From assembly GCA_021151685.1 (NCBI GenBank), contig JAGKWS010000016.1, forward strand, positions 1-51,121: 51,121 bases of DNA, given 5' to 3'. This stretch comes from Chitinophagaceae bacterium (lineage in GTDB: Bacteria > Bacteroidota > Bacteroidia > Chitinophagales > Chitinophagaceae). Positions 36,888 to 44,021 of this stretch are shown here, one piece after another. Below the pieces are notes generated by a model that had not been told where the DNA came from, did no database searches, and worked only from the letters and a program-made list of their open reading frames with translations. Within the stretch, counting starts at the first letter, position 1. Each line of letters starts with the position of its first letter. The translations under genes were made by a program, and so were the position numbers.

Positions 36888-39518
36888 ATGCACCACCGTT
36901 ACAAAGCCTGTACATACATCCATCAGCTACTGCGCCTGCACCTATGCAGGCACACCTTGTGTATATGGGCAGGCATCGTAATTATGCTGGCCGCTACTGT
37001 ACCAGCTCATGCACAAAACGAAGAAGATTATCCGGACGAGATATCTGTGAGCCTTGAGGTAAAGGGCATAGGCAGTGCCGACATACCGGCCTTGTATCTC
37101 GACAAAGATGTGTATCTGGCCATTGGCCCGGTATTCGATTTCATCAAAATACGCAACATCATTTATCCCTCGCTCGATACCATCAGGGGGTTTTATCTTA
37201 CCGAGGTCGATTCTTTTCTGCTGGACAAACCCGGTAAAAAAATATACTTTCGGGGCCAACCCATAGATGTATCGGACCATGGTTTTCTGCGTAACGAAAC
37301 CGGGCTCTACCTCAACCTTCGGTACTTTCAATCTATCTTTGGGCTTGATGGGATGTTCTACTTCCGCCGTTTGGTAGTAACAATGGAATCTAAGGAAGAA
37401 CTACCTGCCATACGCGAGGCCCGGCTCGATATGATGCGCCGCAACATAAGCCGACTGAAAGGCGACATAAAAGCCGATACCAATGTGGCTCGCCTGCGTC
37501 CCTTCTTTCACTTTGGTATGGCCGATTGGGCCATTATGTCGGCGCAACAATCGCAGGGGGGCGACCTGACTACTGTAAACGTGAGTATGGGTGCCGCATT
37601 GGCCGGTGGCGAGCTCAATACCTCTATCAATTACTACAGCCAGCAGGCATTTACCGAAAAACTACAGTTCTACCAGTGGCGCCATGTGAATAACGAAAAT
37701 AAGGCACTACGGCAGGTTACAGCAGGTAAAATATTTACCCAGTCTACCGCCACTCTCTATGCGCCGGTAGTGGGCGTACAGGTGTCCAACATATCGACCC
37801 TGTACAAAAAAGCGTATGGTACCTACACCCTGAGTAATACCACAGAGCCAGGCTGGACGGTGGAGCTATATGTAAATGATGTGCTGGTAGACTATACACG
37901 CGCCAATGAGTCGGGTTTTTACACCTTTGAGGTGCCGCTGATATACGGGCTTACCAATGTACTACTCAAATTTTACGGCCCCTATGGCGAGGTACGTACC
38001 AACAGGCAGTTCATCAACATACCGTTTAGCTTTGTACCCCGCAAAACATTCGAATACTCGGCCAGTGGTGGCCTTGTAGAAGATGGCAAGGATAGCAAAT
38101 TTTCTCGCCTGAGCATGAAATATGGCTTGTCGCCACACATAACAGTAGGCGGTGGCAACGAGTACCTGTCATCGGTAACATCGGGTGCCATGATGCCATT
38201 TGTCAATACATCTATACGGCTGGCACCACGCTTATTACTGTCATCGGAATATGCATATGGCGCACGCTCGCGCACAGTGCTCAGTTACCGTATGCCCACC
38301 GGCATGCAGTTAGAGTTTGATTATATCAACTTTGCCGAAGGACAAAAGGCTATTTTCTTCAACTTTAGCGAAGAACGTAAGGCCACAATATCTATGCCCA
38401 TCAATGCAAAACGGTTTTCGGTATTTGCACGCCTTACCATGGATCAGATAGTACTGCCCTACACCCAGTATACCAACTCTGAAATGGCCCTTACCGGCTT
38501 TCTGGGGCGTGTAGGTGTCAACCTCAGTACATTTACATCGTTCCTTAAGTCGGGCAACCCCTATTTCTACAGTGTCATATCGGGCACTATGCCACTGCCC
38601 CACAGGCTGCTCACAACCGCCCAGCTACAATACGACCATAAAACCAACACCCCTGTTTTCTCAAAACTGACACTGGAGAAAAACATAAAAGGGAAGGGTT
38701 TTGTGAGCCTTGCATGGCAAGAATATTACAACATAAAAAACCGCAACATACTGCTGGGTGTGCGCTACGACCTTGCATTTGCCAAAACGGCTGTTTCTGT
38801 CCTTTCCGGCTCTAACAATACCTACAGCCGCATACAAGCCGCATCGGGCAGTATAGTAGCCGACAAAAAATCGGGCTACCTGCATGCCGGCAACCGTACA
38901 GGGGTAAGCAAGGGTGGCATAGCCATAGAAACCTTTCTTGATGTAAATGGCAACGGCATACGCGATACTGGAGAAAACCGTGTACCCGGCCTACGCGTGC
39001 AGATGAATGGAGGACGCACCACCTACGATGAAAAAGACACCATGATACGCATTATGGATCTGGAGCCATACAATACCTACTATGTGGAGCTGATACGCAA
39101 CAGTTTCGACAATATATCGTGGCAGTTGAAACACAAAACCATGAATGTTACCGTGAGCCCCAACAACTTTACCCTTATAAGGGTGCCGGTAATGGTAGTG
39201 GGCGAAATAGCCGGCATGACATTGCGGGTGCCCTCCCTGCAACAAAAACTGGATGCACACGGCCAAGGGCAAATAGTTATGTGTATCTACGATACCGAAG
39301 GCCGTTTGGTAGCCCGTACGGTAAGTGAAAATGATGGTTATTTCAACTATCTGGGCCTGAAGCCGGGCCACTATACCGTGCGCCCCGATGCGGCACAACT
39401 ATCGCGCCTGCACCTGCAAGCATTCCCCGATCTGTTGCCGATACACATAAAAGAGGGTACCGAAGGCGATGTAGCCGATGGACTGGAGTTTATGCTGATA
39501 CCCGAAGACGCAAAATAA
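36888..39518 (+). CDS. Usher-like outer-membrane protein
   Basis: An 876-residue exported protein; the ATG at 36888 is chosen over a TTG at 36873. The signal peptide ends at VPAHAQ. The middle contains PGWTVELYVNDVLVDYTR followed by YTFEVPLIYGLTNVLLKFYG and PYGEVRTN, a pattern I associate with the barrel and plug of ushers, and the next 350 residues are amphipathic strands typical of an outer-membrane barrel. The C-terminal part has FLDVNGNGIRDTGENRVPG and a carboxypeptidase-regulatory-like domain (GYFNYLGLKPGHYTVRPD). I infer a pore that exports and assembles the DUF4402 subunits. Classical usher N-terminal domains are not obvious, so a distinct usher subtype is likely. The next gene is convergent, 7 bp away. 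Confidence 0.7.
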   Translation: MHHRYKACTYIHQLLRLHLCRHTLCIWAGIVIMLAATVPAHAQNEEDYPDEISVSLEVKGIGSADIPALYLDKDVYLAIGPVFDFIKIRNIIYPSLDTIRGFYLTEVDSFLLDKPGKKIYFRGQPIDVSDHGFLRNETGLYLNLRYFQSIFGLDGMFYFRRLVVTMESKEELPAIREARLDMMRRNISRLKGDIKADTNVARLRPFFHFGMADWAIMSAQQSQGGDLTTVNVSMGAALAGGELNTSINYYSQQAFTEKLQFYQWRHVNNENKALRQVTAGKIFTQSTATLYAPVVGVQVSNISTLYKKAYGTYTLSNTTEPGWTVELYVNDVLVDYTRANESGFYTFEVPLIYGLTNVLLKFYGPYGEVRTNRQFINIPFSFVPRKTFEYSASGGLVEDGKDSKFSRLSMKYGLSPHITVGGGNEYLSSVTSGAMMPFVNTSIRLAPRLLLSSEYAYGARSRTVLSYRMPTGMQLEFDYINFAEGQKAIFFNFSEERKATISMPINAKRFSVFARLTMDQIVLPYTQYTNSEMALTGFLGRVGVNLSTFTSFLKSGNPYFYSVISGTMPLPHRLLTTAQLQYDHKTNTPVFSKLTLEKNIKGKGFVSLAWQEYYNIKNRNILLGVRYDLAFAKTAVSVLSGSNNTYSRIQAASGSIVADKKSGYLHAGNRTGVSKGGIAIETFLDVNGNGIRDTGENRVPGLRVQMNGGRTTYDEKDTMIRIMDLEPYNTYYVELIRNSFDNISWQLKHKTMNVTVSPNNFTLIRVPVMVVGEIAGMTLRVPSLQQKLDAHGQGQIVMCIYDTEGRLVARTVSENDGYFNYLGLKPGHYTVRPDAAQLSRLHLQAFPDLLPIHIKEGTEGDVADGLEFMLIPEDAK

Positions 39519-39525
39519 TAACCCA

Positions 39526-39948
39526 CTACCGTGTATAGGTAGTGCTGCAATTGATGGGTACACCAGCAGTAATACCACTCCAATTGATAACAATACGGTT
39601 GGCAGTATAGGTACCACTACCCGATATAGAATAGTTGCCCACTGTTTGCGTGGGTATAGTAATGGTATTTTCGGCACAGTCTACCACGGCATTTACCTGT
39701 ATGCCCCCAAGGTTGCTAAGGCGTATGTTGGTAGGCGTATTGGCCATTATGTTGCAGGTATAGTTGGTTTGGCCGGTAGAGGCACAATAGTCGCTGCCGG
39801 CATAGGTACCCACCAGATAGTTACCACAATCTGTAGCATATATGGGCCCGGTCTGTGTTTCGTCGTGGCAACTACTAAAGGATGCAGCCATGGCTACTAC
39901 ACACACTACTGCCCACTTTTTATGCCATTGTATCGGCCTCATCTGCAT
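39526..39948 (-). CDS. Small lipoprotein, unknown function
   Basis: A 140-residue lipoprotein. The signal sequence WAVVCVVAMAASFSSC ends in a typical Bacteroidota lipobox with Cys27 as the modified residue. The mature part has four further Cys residues (TDCGNYLVG, DYCAS, YTCNIM, VDCAENT, plus a late one), alternating strands and repeated Gly/Thr, reminiscent of small lipocalin-like lipoproteins, but I cannot name a family. Either ATG at 39948 or 39942 may be used. It is convergent with the usher-like gene and has an exact TAnnTTTG promoter element, so it is a separate unit. Confidence 0.8.
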   Translation of the reverse strand: MQMRPIQWHKKWAVVCVVAMAASFSSCHDETQTGPIYATDCGNYLVGTYAGSDYCASTGQTNYTCNIMANTPTNIRLSNLGGIQVNAVVDCAENTITIPTQTVGNYSISGSGTYTANRIVINWSGITAGVPINCSTTYTR

Positions 39949-39956
39949 TGTTTTTG

Positions 39957-39964
39957 CAAATATA
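39957..39964 (-). promoter_or_regulatory. TAnnTTTG -7 element of the lipoprotein gene
   Basis: On the minus strand TATATTTG matches exactly and ends 8 bases before the ATG at 39948, giving an mRNA with a very short leader. Confidence 0.5.
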
Positions 39965-40052
39965 CCACAGTGGCTGTATCACTTGGCTTGTACTGTTACA
40001 GTTTCAGTAAGTCTGACAGCAAAATCGCCAAATGTCCCCCGCCATGAATAAG

Positions 40053-40100
40053 AAGCCGGCTACCAATGTCCACAAACAATAGAACAGTAGTAGCCGGCTT
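40053..40100 (-). terminator. Hairpin after the propeller-type T9SS cargo gene
   Basis: AAGCCGGCTAC (40053-40063) pairs perfectly with GTAGCCGGCTT (40090-40100) around a 26-base loop. On the minus strand it starts 18 bases after the stop at 40119 and is followed by CTTATTC, a weak U-rich stretch. Probable terminator. Confidence 0.55.
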
Positions 40101-40118
40101 GCATTATTTCTTATCAAT

Positions 40119-42071
40119 TTATTGCTTCACAAATCTGGTAACACCTACGCCACCATTCACATCGGTAGCACGTAGCAGGTACACACCTTGTGGCAGCACA
40201 CCAGTAGCAATGGTAGCCTCATCCCGGTACACATCTCCTCGCAACAGTTCTCTGCCATCTGCCGACAGTACACTGTACGCTACCCCACCCGGCACCTGCA
40301 GGTGCAACACCTTGCCCGCAGGATTGGGAAACAGCTGCATACCCGGCAACATGCCTGTAGTGCGCCCCACACCAGTGCCATCGTCGGCAATGCTCACGGT
40401 AGCCCATGCGCTGTCATTACACAACATCAGCTCGGTACTGGCGGCTACGGCAGTGGCCTTTATGAGGTCGGTACCGGTGCCCTTTACAAAAGAATATGTG
40501 GGCGTTGTTGTAGTAGCTTCGTAGGTACCATTGCGGTACCAGTTCATGTAATAGCCGGTAGGGCCATAGCCCGTTACCGTAGCCGTTACCGTTACCGTAC
40601 TGCCCGGAGCCGCTGCCGCAGGGCCCGTAGCCGTTATGGCAATTGCCGCTACCGTTACTACAAGCGTACTGGCACAGGCACCACCAGTAGTATAGGTAAC
40701 CGTTGCTGTGCCGGGGGCCAATGCGGTTATAACACCCGTGGCAGGGCCTACTGCCACTACTCCTGCGGGGCTCACGCTCCATGTACCACCGGGTGTAGCA
40801 GAGGTAAGCACTCCATTCCCTCCCTTGCACAATGTAGTGGGGCCAGATATGGGCACCCCATCTACCATGTACGACCCGCAAGACACCGATGGGCCTGAAG
40901 GCCGTGCCATATCATGAAACACAGAAACATCGAACGTGCCTGCTGTTGGGAATGTATGTGATACCGCACTATTGAAATAGGATAAAGTGGTGCCGGGTGT
41001 GAGGTCGAACGGACGGAACTTTACCACCGAGCCACCCGAATAACTGGGCACAAGATAAAACAGGGTATCAGCCACGGCACATGGCGAGCCGGAAGGCACC
41101 GCAGTTTGCCCCGTAGTACCTACAGCCGTAAATATAGGGGTGCTATTGATGTTGCCACCAAAATTGAGTTTTACCACGCCACCGCTTTCGTTGATGACAT
41201 AACCCAGCAAGTGATTCATACAATCTTTGAGCAGAAATACCGTGCGGGGCAGATTCAAGACACCGGCAGGTGGCGTTATCAAGGCTCCGGTGGGTGTATT
41301 GTTCAGCAGATTGGTGCCAAACGTAAGTCTGGTAAGGTTTGCGTTAATCAGGTTGGTAACAATCATGTACCACTGGTCGTTCTGCTCGTACAGGCTAAAG
41401 TTGCATGGATGGGCTATGCCACCCACCATAGGCAAATCGGTGATGGTGGGTGTGTTGGTAAGTGCAGAACCAAAATCGAACCGGGTAATGCCGCCATTTC
41501 TGTTGGCTACAAAGGCATGCCAGTTGCCATGCCAACGCTTAATGGTGACCTGATGCGCCCAGCGTATTTGTATATAAGTGTTTACGGTGCTGGTGGGTGT
41601 ATTGCTGAGCGAGCTACCAAAACTAAGCACTATCATCTGGCTGTTATTTACCACCAACCCATACCAGTTGCCGGTGGCACTATCCCTGGCAAGGTCTATA
41701 CACTCGGTAAATGATGCCGTGCCGCCCATGCTGCCCAAGGCGGTTACTACGGGTGTGCTGTAGATGCTGGTGCCATAGTTGAGCCGGGTTATGTTGCCAG
41801 TACCATAGTTGGTGGCAAACATGTAGTAGTTGGGGCCATCTTTCATAAAGCACGTCCATGATAGCGATGGCAACCCACTGGCCATGGGCGACATGGGCGA
41901 TATGGGTTGGTCTACACTGACACCATTAAAATCCCAATGGTAGGTTACCGAAGGCACACTGCTACTAAAGGGTACTGCCGTACCGGGACACGCACCTGTG
42001 GGTGCAACAATCTGTGCGTTAATGTTACCAACACATATACTTAGTGCCAGTGCGGCAAAAAATTTTCTCAT
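40119..42071 (-). CDS. T9SS-secreted protein with six-bladed propeller-like repeats
   Basis: A 650-residue exported protein. After the signal peptide (MRKFFAALALSICVGNINA) come about six repeats of 50-60 residues with the theme TRLNYGTSIYSTPVVT / ITRFDFGSALTNTPTIT / TRLTFGTNLLNNTP / VVKLNFGGNINSTP, which suggests a six-bladed beta-propeller. A PKD-like segment, an Ig-like (Big_2-type) domain (GTWSVSPAGVVAVGPATGVI) and a further Ig-like domain follow. The last 75 residues (LFPNPAGKVLHL ... LPQGVYLLRATD) are a type A T9SS sorting domain, so the protein should leave the cell through SprA and be anchored or released. Binding target unknown. Its promoter and terminator are both visible. Confidence 0.9.
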   Translation of the reverse strand: MRKFFAALALSICVGNINAQIVAPTGACPGTAVPFSSSVPSVTYHWDFNGVSVDQPISPMSPMASGLPSLSWTCFMKDGPNYYMFATNYGTGNITRLNYGTSIYSTPVVTALGSMGGTASFTECIDLARDSATGNWYGLVVNNSQMIVLSFGSSLSNTPTSTVNTYIQIRWAHQVTIKRWHGNWHAFVANRNGGITRFDFGSALTNTPTITDLPMVGGIAHPCNFSLYEQNDQWYMIVTNLINANLTRLTFGTNLLNNTPTGALITPPAGVLNLPRTVFLLKDCMNHLLGYVINESGGVVKLNFGGNINSTPIFTAVGTTGQTAVPSGSPCAVADTLFYLVPSYSGGSVVKFRPFDLTPGTTLSYFNSAVSHTFPTAGTFDVSVFHDMARPSGPSVSCGSYMVDGVPISGPTTLCKGGNGVLTSATPGGTWSVSPAGVVAVGPATGVITALAPGTATVTYTTGGACASTLVVTVAAIAITATGPAAAAPGSTVTVTATVTGYGPTGYYMNWYRNGTYEATTTTPTYSFVKGTGTDLIKATAVAASTELMLCNDSAWATVSIADDGTGVGRTTGMLPGMQLFPNPAGKVLHLQVPGGVAYSVLSADGRELLRGDVYRDEATIATGVLPQGVYLLRATDVNGGVGVTRFVKQ

Positions 42072-42088
42072 AAGGCTTCAGTTGTATG

Positions 42089-42119
42089 TAAAGGTAACAG
42101 AATATATGATATGCACAAA
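42089..42119 (-). promoter_or_regulatory. Promoter of the propeller-type T9SS cargo gene
   Basis: On the minus strand TTTG (42119-42116) and TACCTTTA (42096-42089) are 19 bases apart, and the ATG lies 17 bases further. Between here and the terminator at 42347 nothing else was recognised in this 327-bp intergenic region. Confidence 0.55.
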
Positions 42120-42346
42120 AACAATGTAGACGGTAAAAACATTGCATTAGTTGGTTAAAGTGAAAAATAATACCAACAGAACAGGATACTTACTCTATTC
42201 AGACTTGATATTTGTGCAACAGCACATGGGGCTTTACGCCATAACTTCGTCCGTAAATCTTTGTGGCCCTCCTGTGATGAAAACACTTTTCTATTCCACA
42301 TTTTCAAATCAAATGGTATTACTATCGCCCCCAATGTAGCAGGCAC

Positions 42347-42373
42347 AAAAAAAGCCCCGGATGTTCCGGGGCT
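42347..42373 (-). terminator. Rho-independent terminator of the second T9SS cargo gene
   Basis: On the minus strand AGCCCCGGA-ACA-TCCGGGGCT (9-bp stem, 42373-42353) runs straight into a tract of seven T (42353-42347). It begins 25 bases after the stop at 42399. Confidence 0.88.
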
Positions 42374-42398
42374 ATAAATGCATCTATGCAATTTTATA

Positions 42399-43676
42399 TT
42401 AGTGGGCTACAACTATTTGTTTCACCACGCTGCCACCATTGGCACCGTTGATGTTTACCAGATAGTTACCTGTTGCCAGTTCGCTTACAGAGATAGTAGC
42501 TTCTGTAGTACCTGCATTCAGGTTGCGGGTTACTACAGGGCGGCCCAGCATATCTGTGATAACGATAACGCTGTTCTGCGCTTCGTTCCACTTGATGCTA
42601 ATGTTTACTGAGTTGCTTGCAGGTACGGGGTACAGATTGGCAGTACCACCATTGGCACGTACATCTTTAACCGATGTAAATGTGGCATAGTAGTAGTTGA
42701 CTTTGGTATCGCCCATTACATTTGTCCAGCCGATGCTGATGTCGTTAGACAGGCGGGTTGCGCTTGTGAGCTGGCCGCCACTGTTGTATGTATAAGCGTA
42801 TTTAAGGGTATCTTTCCACGAACCTGAACCGGCAGCATCCCACACCTGGTCTATTTCTGTACCGGGGTTAGAACCAGTGAAATCGCTGAACAACTTCATC
42901 ATGTCGTTTTCGAAGGCCGTACCTACATAATTTTGGTGCAGTTCCGATGTTTTTCTGTTAGATGTATCGTAAGTATGCGTATACATTTCTGTATTATCCC
43001 ATCCGGCACCATTCCATGTGCTGTGCGTAGCAGTCAGCATTTTGTTGGCGGTGTTGTAGGTATAATCTGCCTTGCTTGTGAATACAGGGGTAGATGATAC
43101 GAAATCGTTATTGGTTTCGTTAATCAAATTACCAGCCATGTCGTAGTAGTAAGTAACTTGTTTGGCGGGCACATAGGCACTTATGCCATCCCATAGTTGA
43201 AACTGGTCGTAAGACAGTTGGTTGGCGGCATTGTAAGTGTATACATTCTTAGAGTCTGTTATCCAGGCCGATGTACCATCCCAATGCTGTACCACCATAG
43301 TAGCTACCTTGCCGGTGCTGGTGTAAGTATATATATATTTGAACTCGTTTACCCAAGCAGTAGTAGGTGCATCCCACTTCTGAGACACCTTGGTAGTCAG
43401 TCTGTTCGACGCATCAAACTCCTGAACCCAACGCATGTCATTGTTCAGAGTATCTCCTGCAAAGTTCCACATGGAAGCATTGTCAAACTTCAGAAGATTC
43501 TTCAAATCGCCACCCCTTGCAGATGAATAGTAGTTATAAGCGGTAGAGTCTGTCCGCTTGAACTCAGCACCATTGTGTGTCCAATGTGCAGCCGCCGTCA
43601 GACGAGTCTGTGCCTGAACGCCCTGACCGAGTAATACTGGTATTGCAAGAGTTAAGAGTAGCTTTGTTTTGTTCAT
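42399..43676 (-). CDS. T9SS-secreted protein with YD-like repeats
   Basis: A 425-residue exported protein with signal peptide MNKTKLLLTLAIPVLLGQGV followed by QAQ; the ATG at 43676 is used in place of a TTG at 43685. Most of the protein is tandem repeats of about 40-45 residues with the theme YTYNAANQLSYDQFQLWDG / YYYDMAGNLINETNNDF / YTYNTANKMLTATHSTWNG / HTYDTSNRKTSELHQNY, related to YD/RHS-type repeats. The C-terminal 75 residues (LYPVPASNSVNISIKW ... LATGNYLVNINGANGG) form a type A T9SS sorting domain. It should be exported by SprA to the cell surface. It is a single-gene unit with a strong terminator. Confidence 0.9.
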   Translation of the reverse strand: MNKTKLLLTLAIPVLLGQGVQAQTRLTAAAHWTHNGAEFKRTDSTAYNYYSSARGGDLKNLLKFDNASMWNFAGDTLNNDMRWVQEFDASNRLTTKVSQKWDAPTTAWVNEFKYIYTYTSTGKVATMVVQHWDGTSAWITDSKNVYTYNAANQLSYDQFQLWDGISAYVPAKQVTYYYDMAGNLINETNNDFVSSTPVFTSKADYTYNTANKMLTATHSTWNGAGWDNTEMYTHTYDTSNRKTSELHQNYVGTAFENDMMKLFSDFTGSNPGTEIDQVWDAAGSGSWKDTLKYAYTYNSGGQLTSATRLSNDISIGWTNVMGDTKVNYYYATFTSVKDVRANGGTANLYPVPASNSVNISIKWNEAQNSVIVITDMLGRPVVTRNLNAGTTEATISVSELATGNYLVNINGANGGSVVKQIVVAH

Positions 43677-43981
43677 AAAAGGCAATTTAATTTGATTAGT
43701 CTTTGTAAAAACTGAAAAACCCTACAATGATAGTGATATTTTCTGTGAAAATGCAAATTTACCACAAAAAACTACCATATGCAATGTATGGATTTGTGCA
43801 CAGAATTTTCTGCGGTAAACGGCCGTTGGCGTATAGCCTACACGGAATAAATCTGTTATGCGGAAAATAATAATTACATTTATTAAGGCTATCGGTTGAA
43901 CCACAAAGCGCAAAACGATTTTACTGCCTGTGTGGTTACATTTAGTTATGAGTAATAAAAAGTTAATCCACATCCATTGCT

Positions 43982-43989
43982 TAATTTTG
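43982..43989 (+). promoter_or_regulatory. TAnnTTTG -7 element of the MMPL exporter gene
   Basis: TAATTTTG matches the consensus and lies 32 bases before the ATG at 44022. It falls inside a longer possible reading frame that starts with TTG at 43977, so it argues for the later start. The rest of this 345-bp divergent gap holds no gene or element I can support. Confidence 0.45.
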
Positions 43990-44021
43990 CCGCTTTTGAT
44001 AACTCAACCACAGATAGCCTC

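Noticed and set aside
42155..42391. Small minus-strand gene of 78 codons in the gap between the T9SS cargo genes
   Set aside because: It overlaps the terminator of the neighbouring gene, and has no start signal or recognisable composition.
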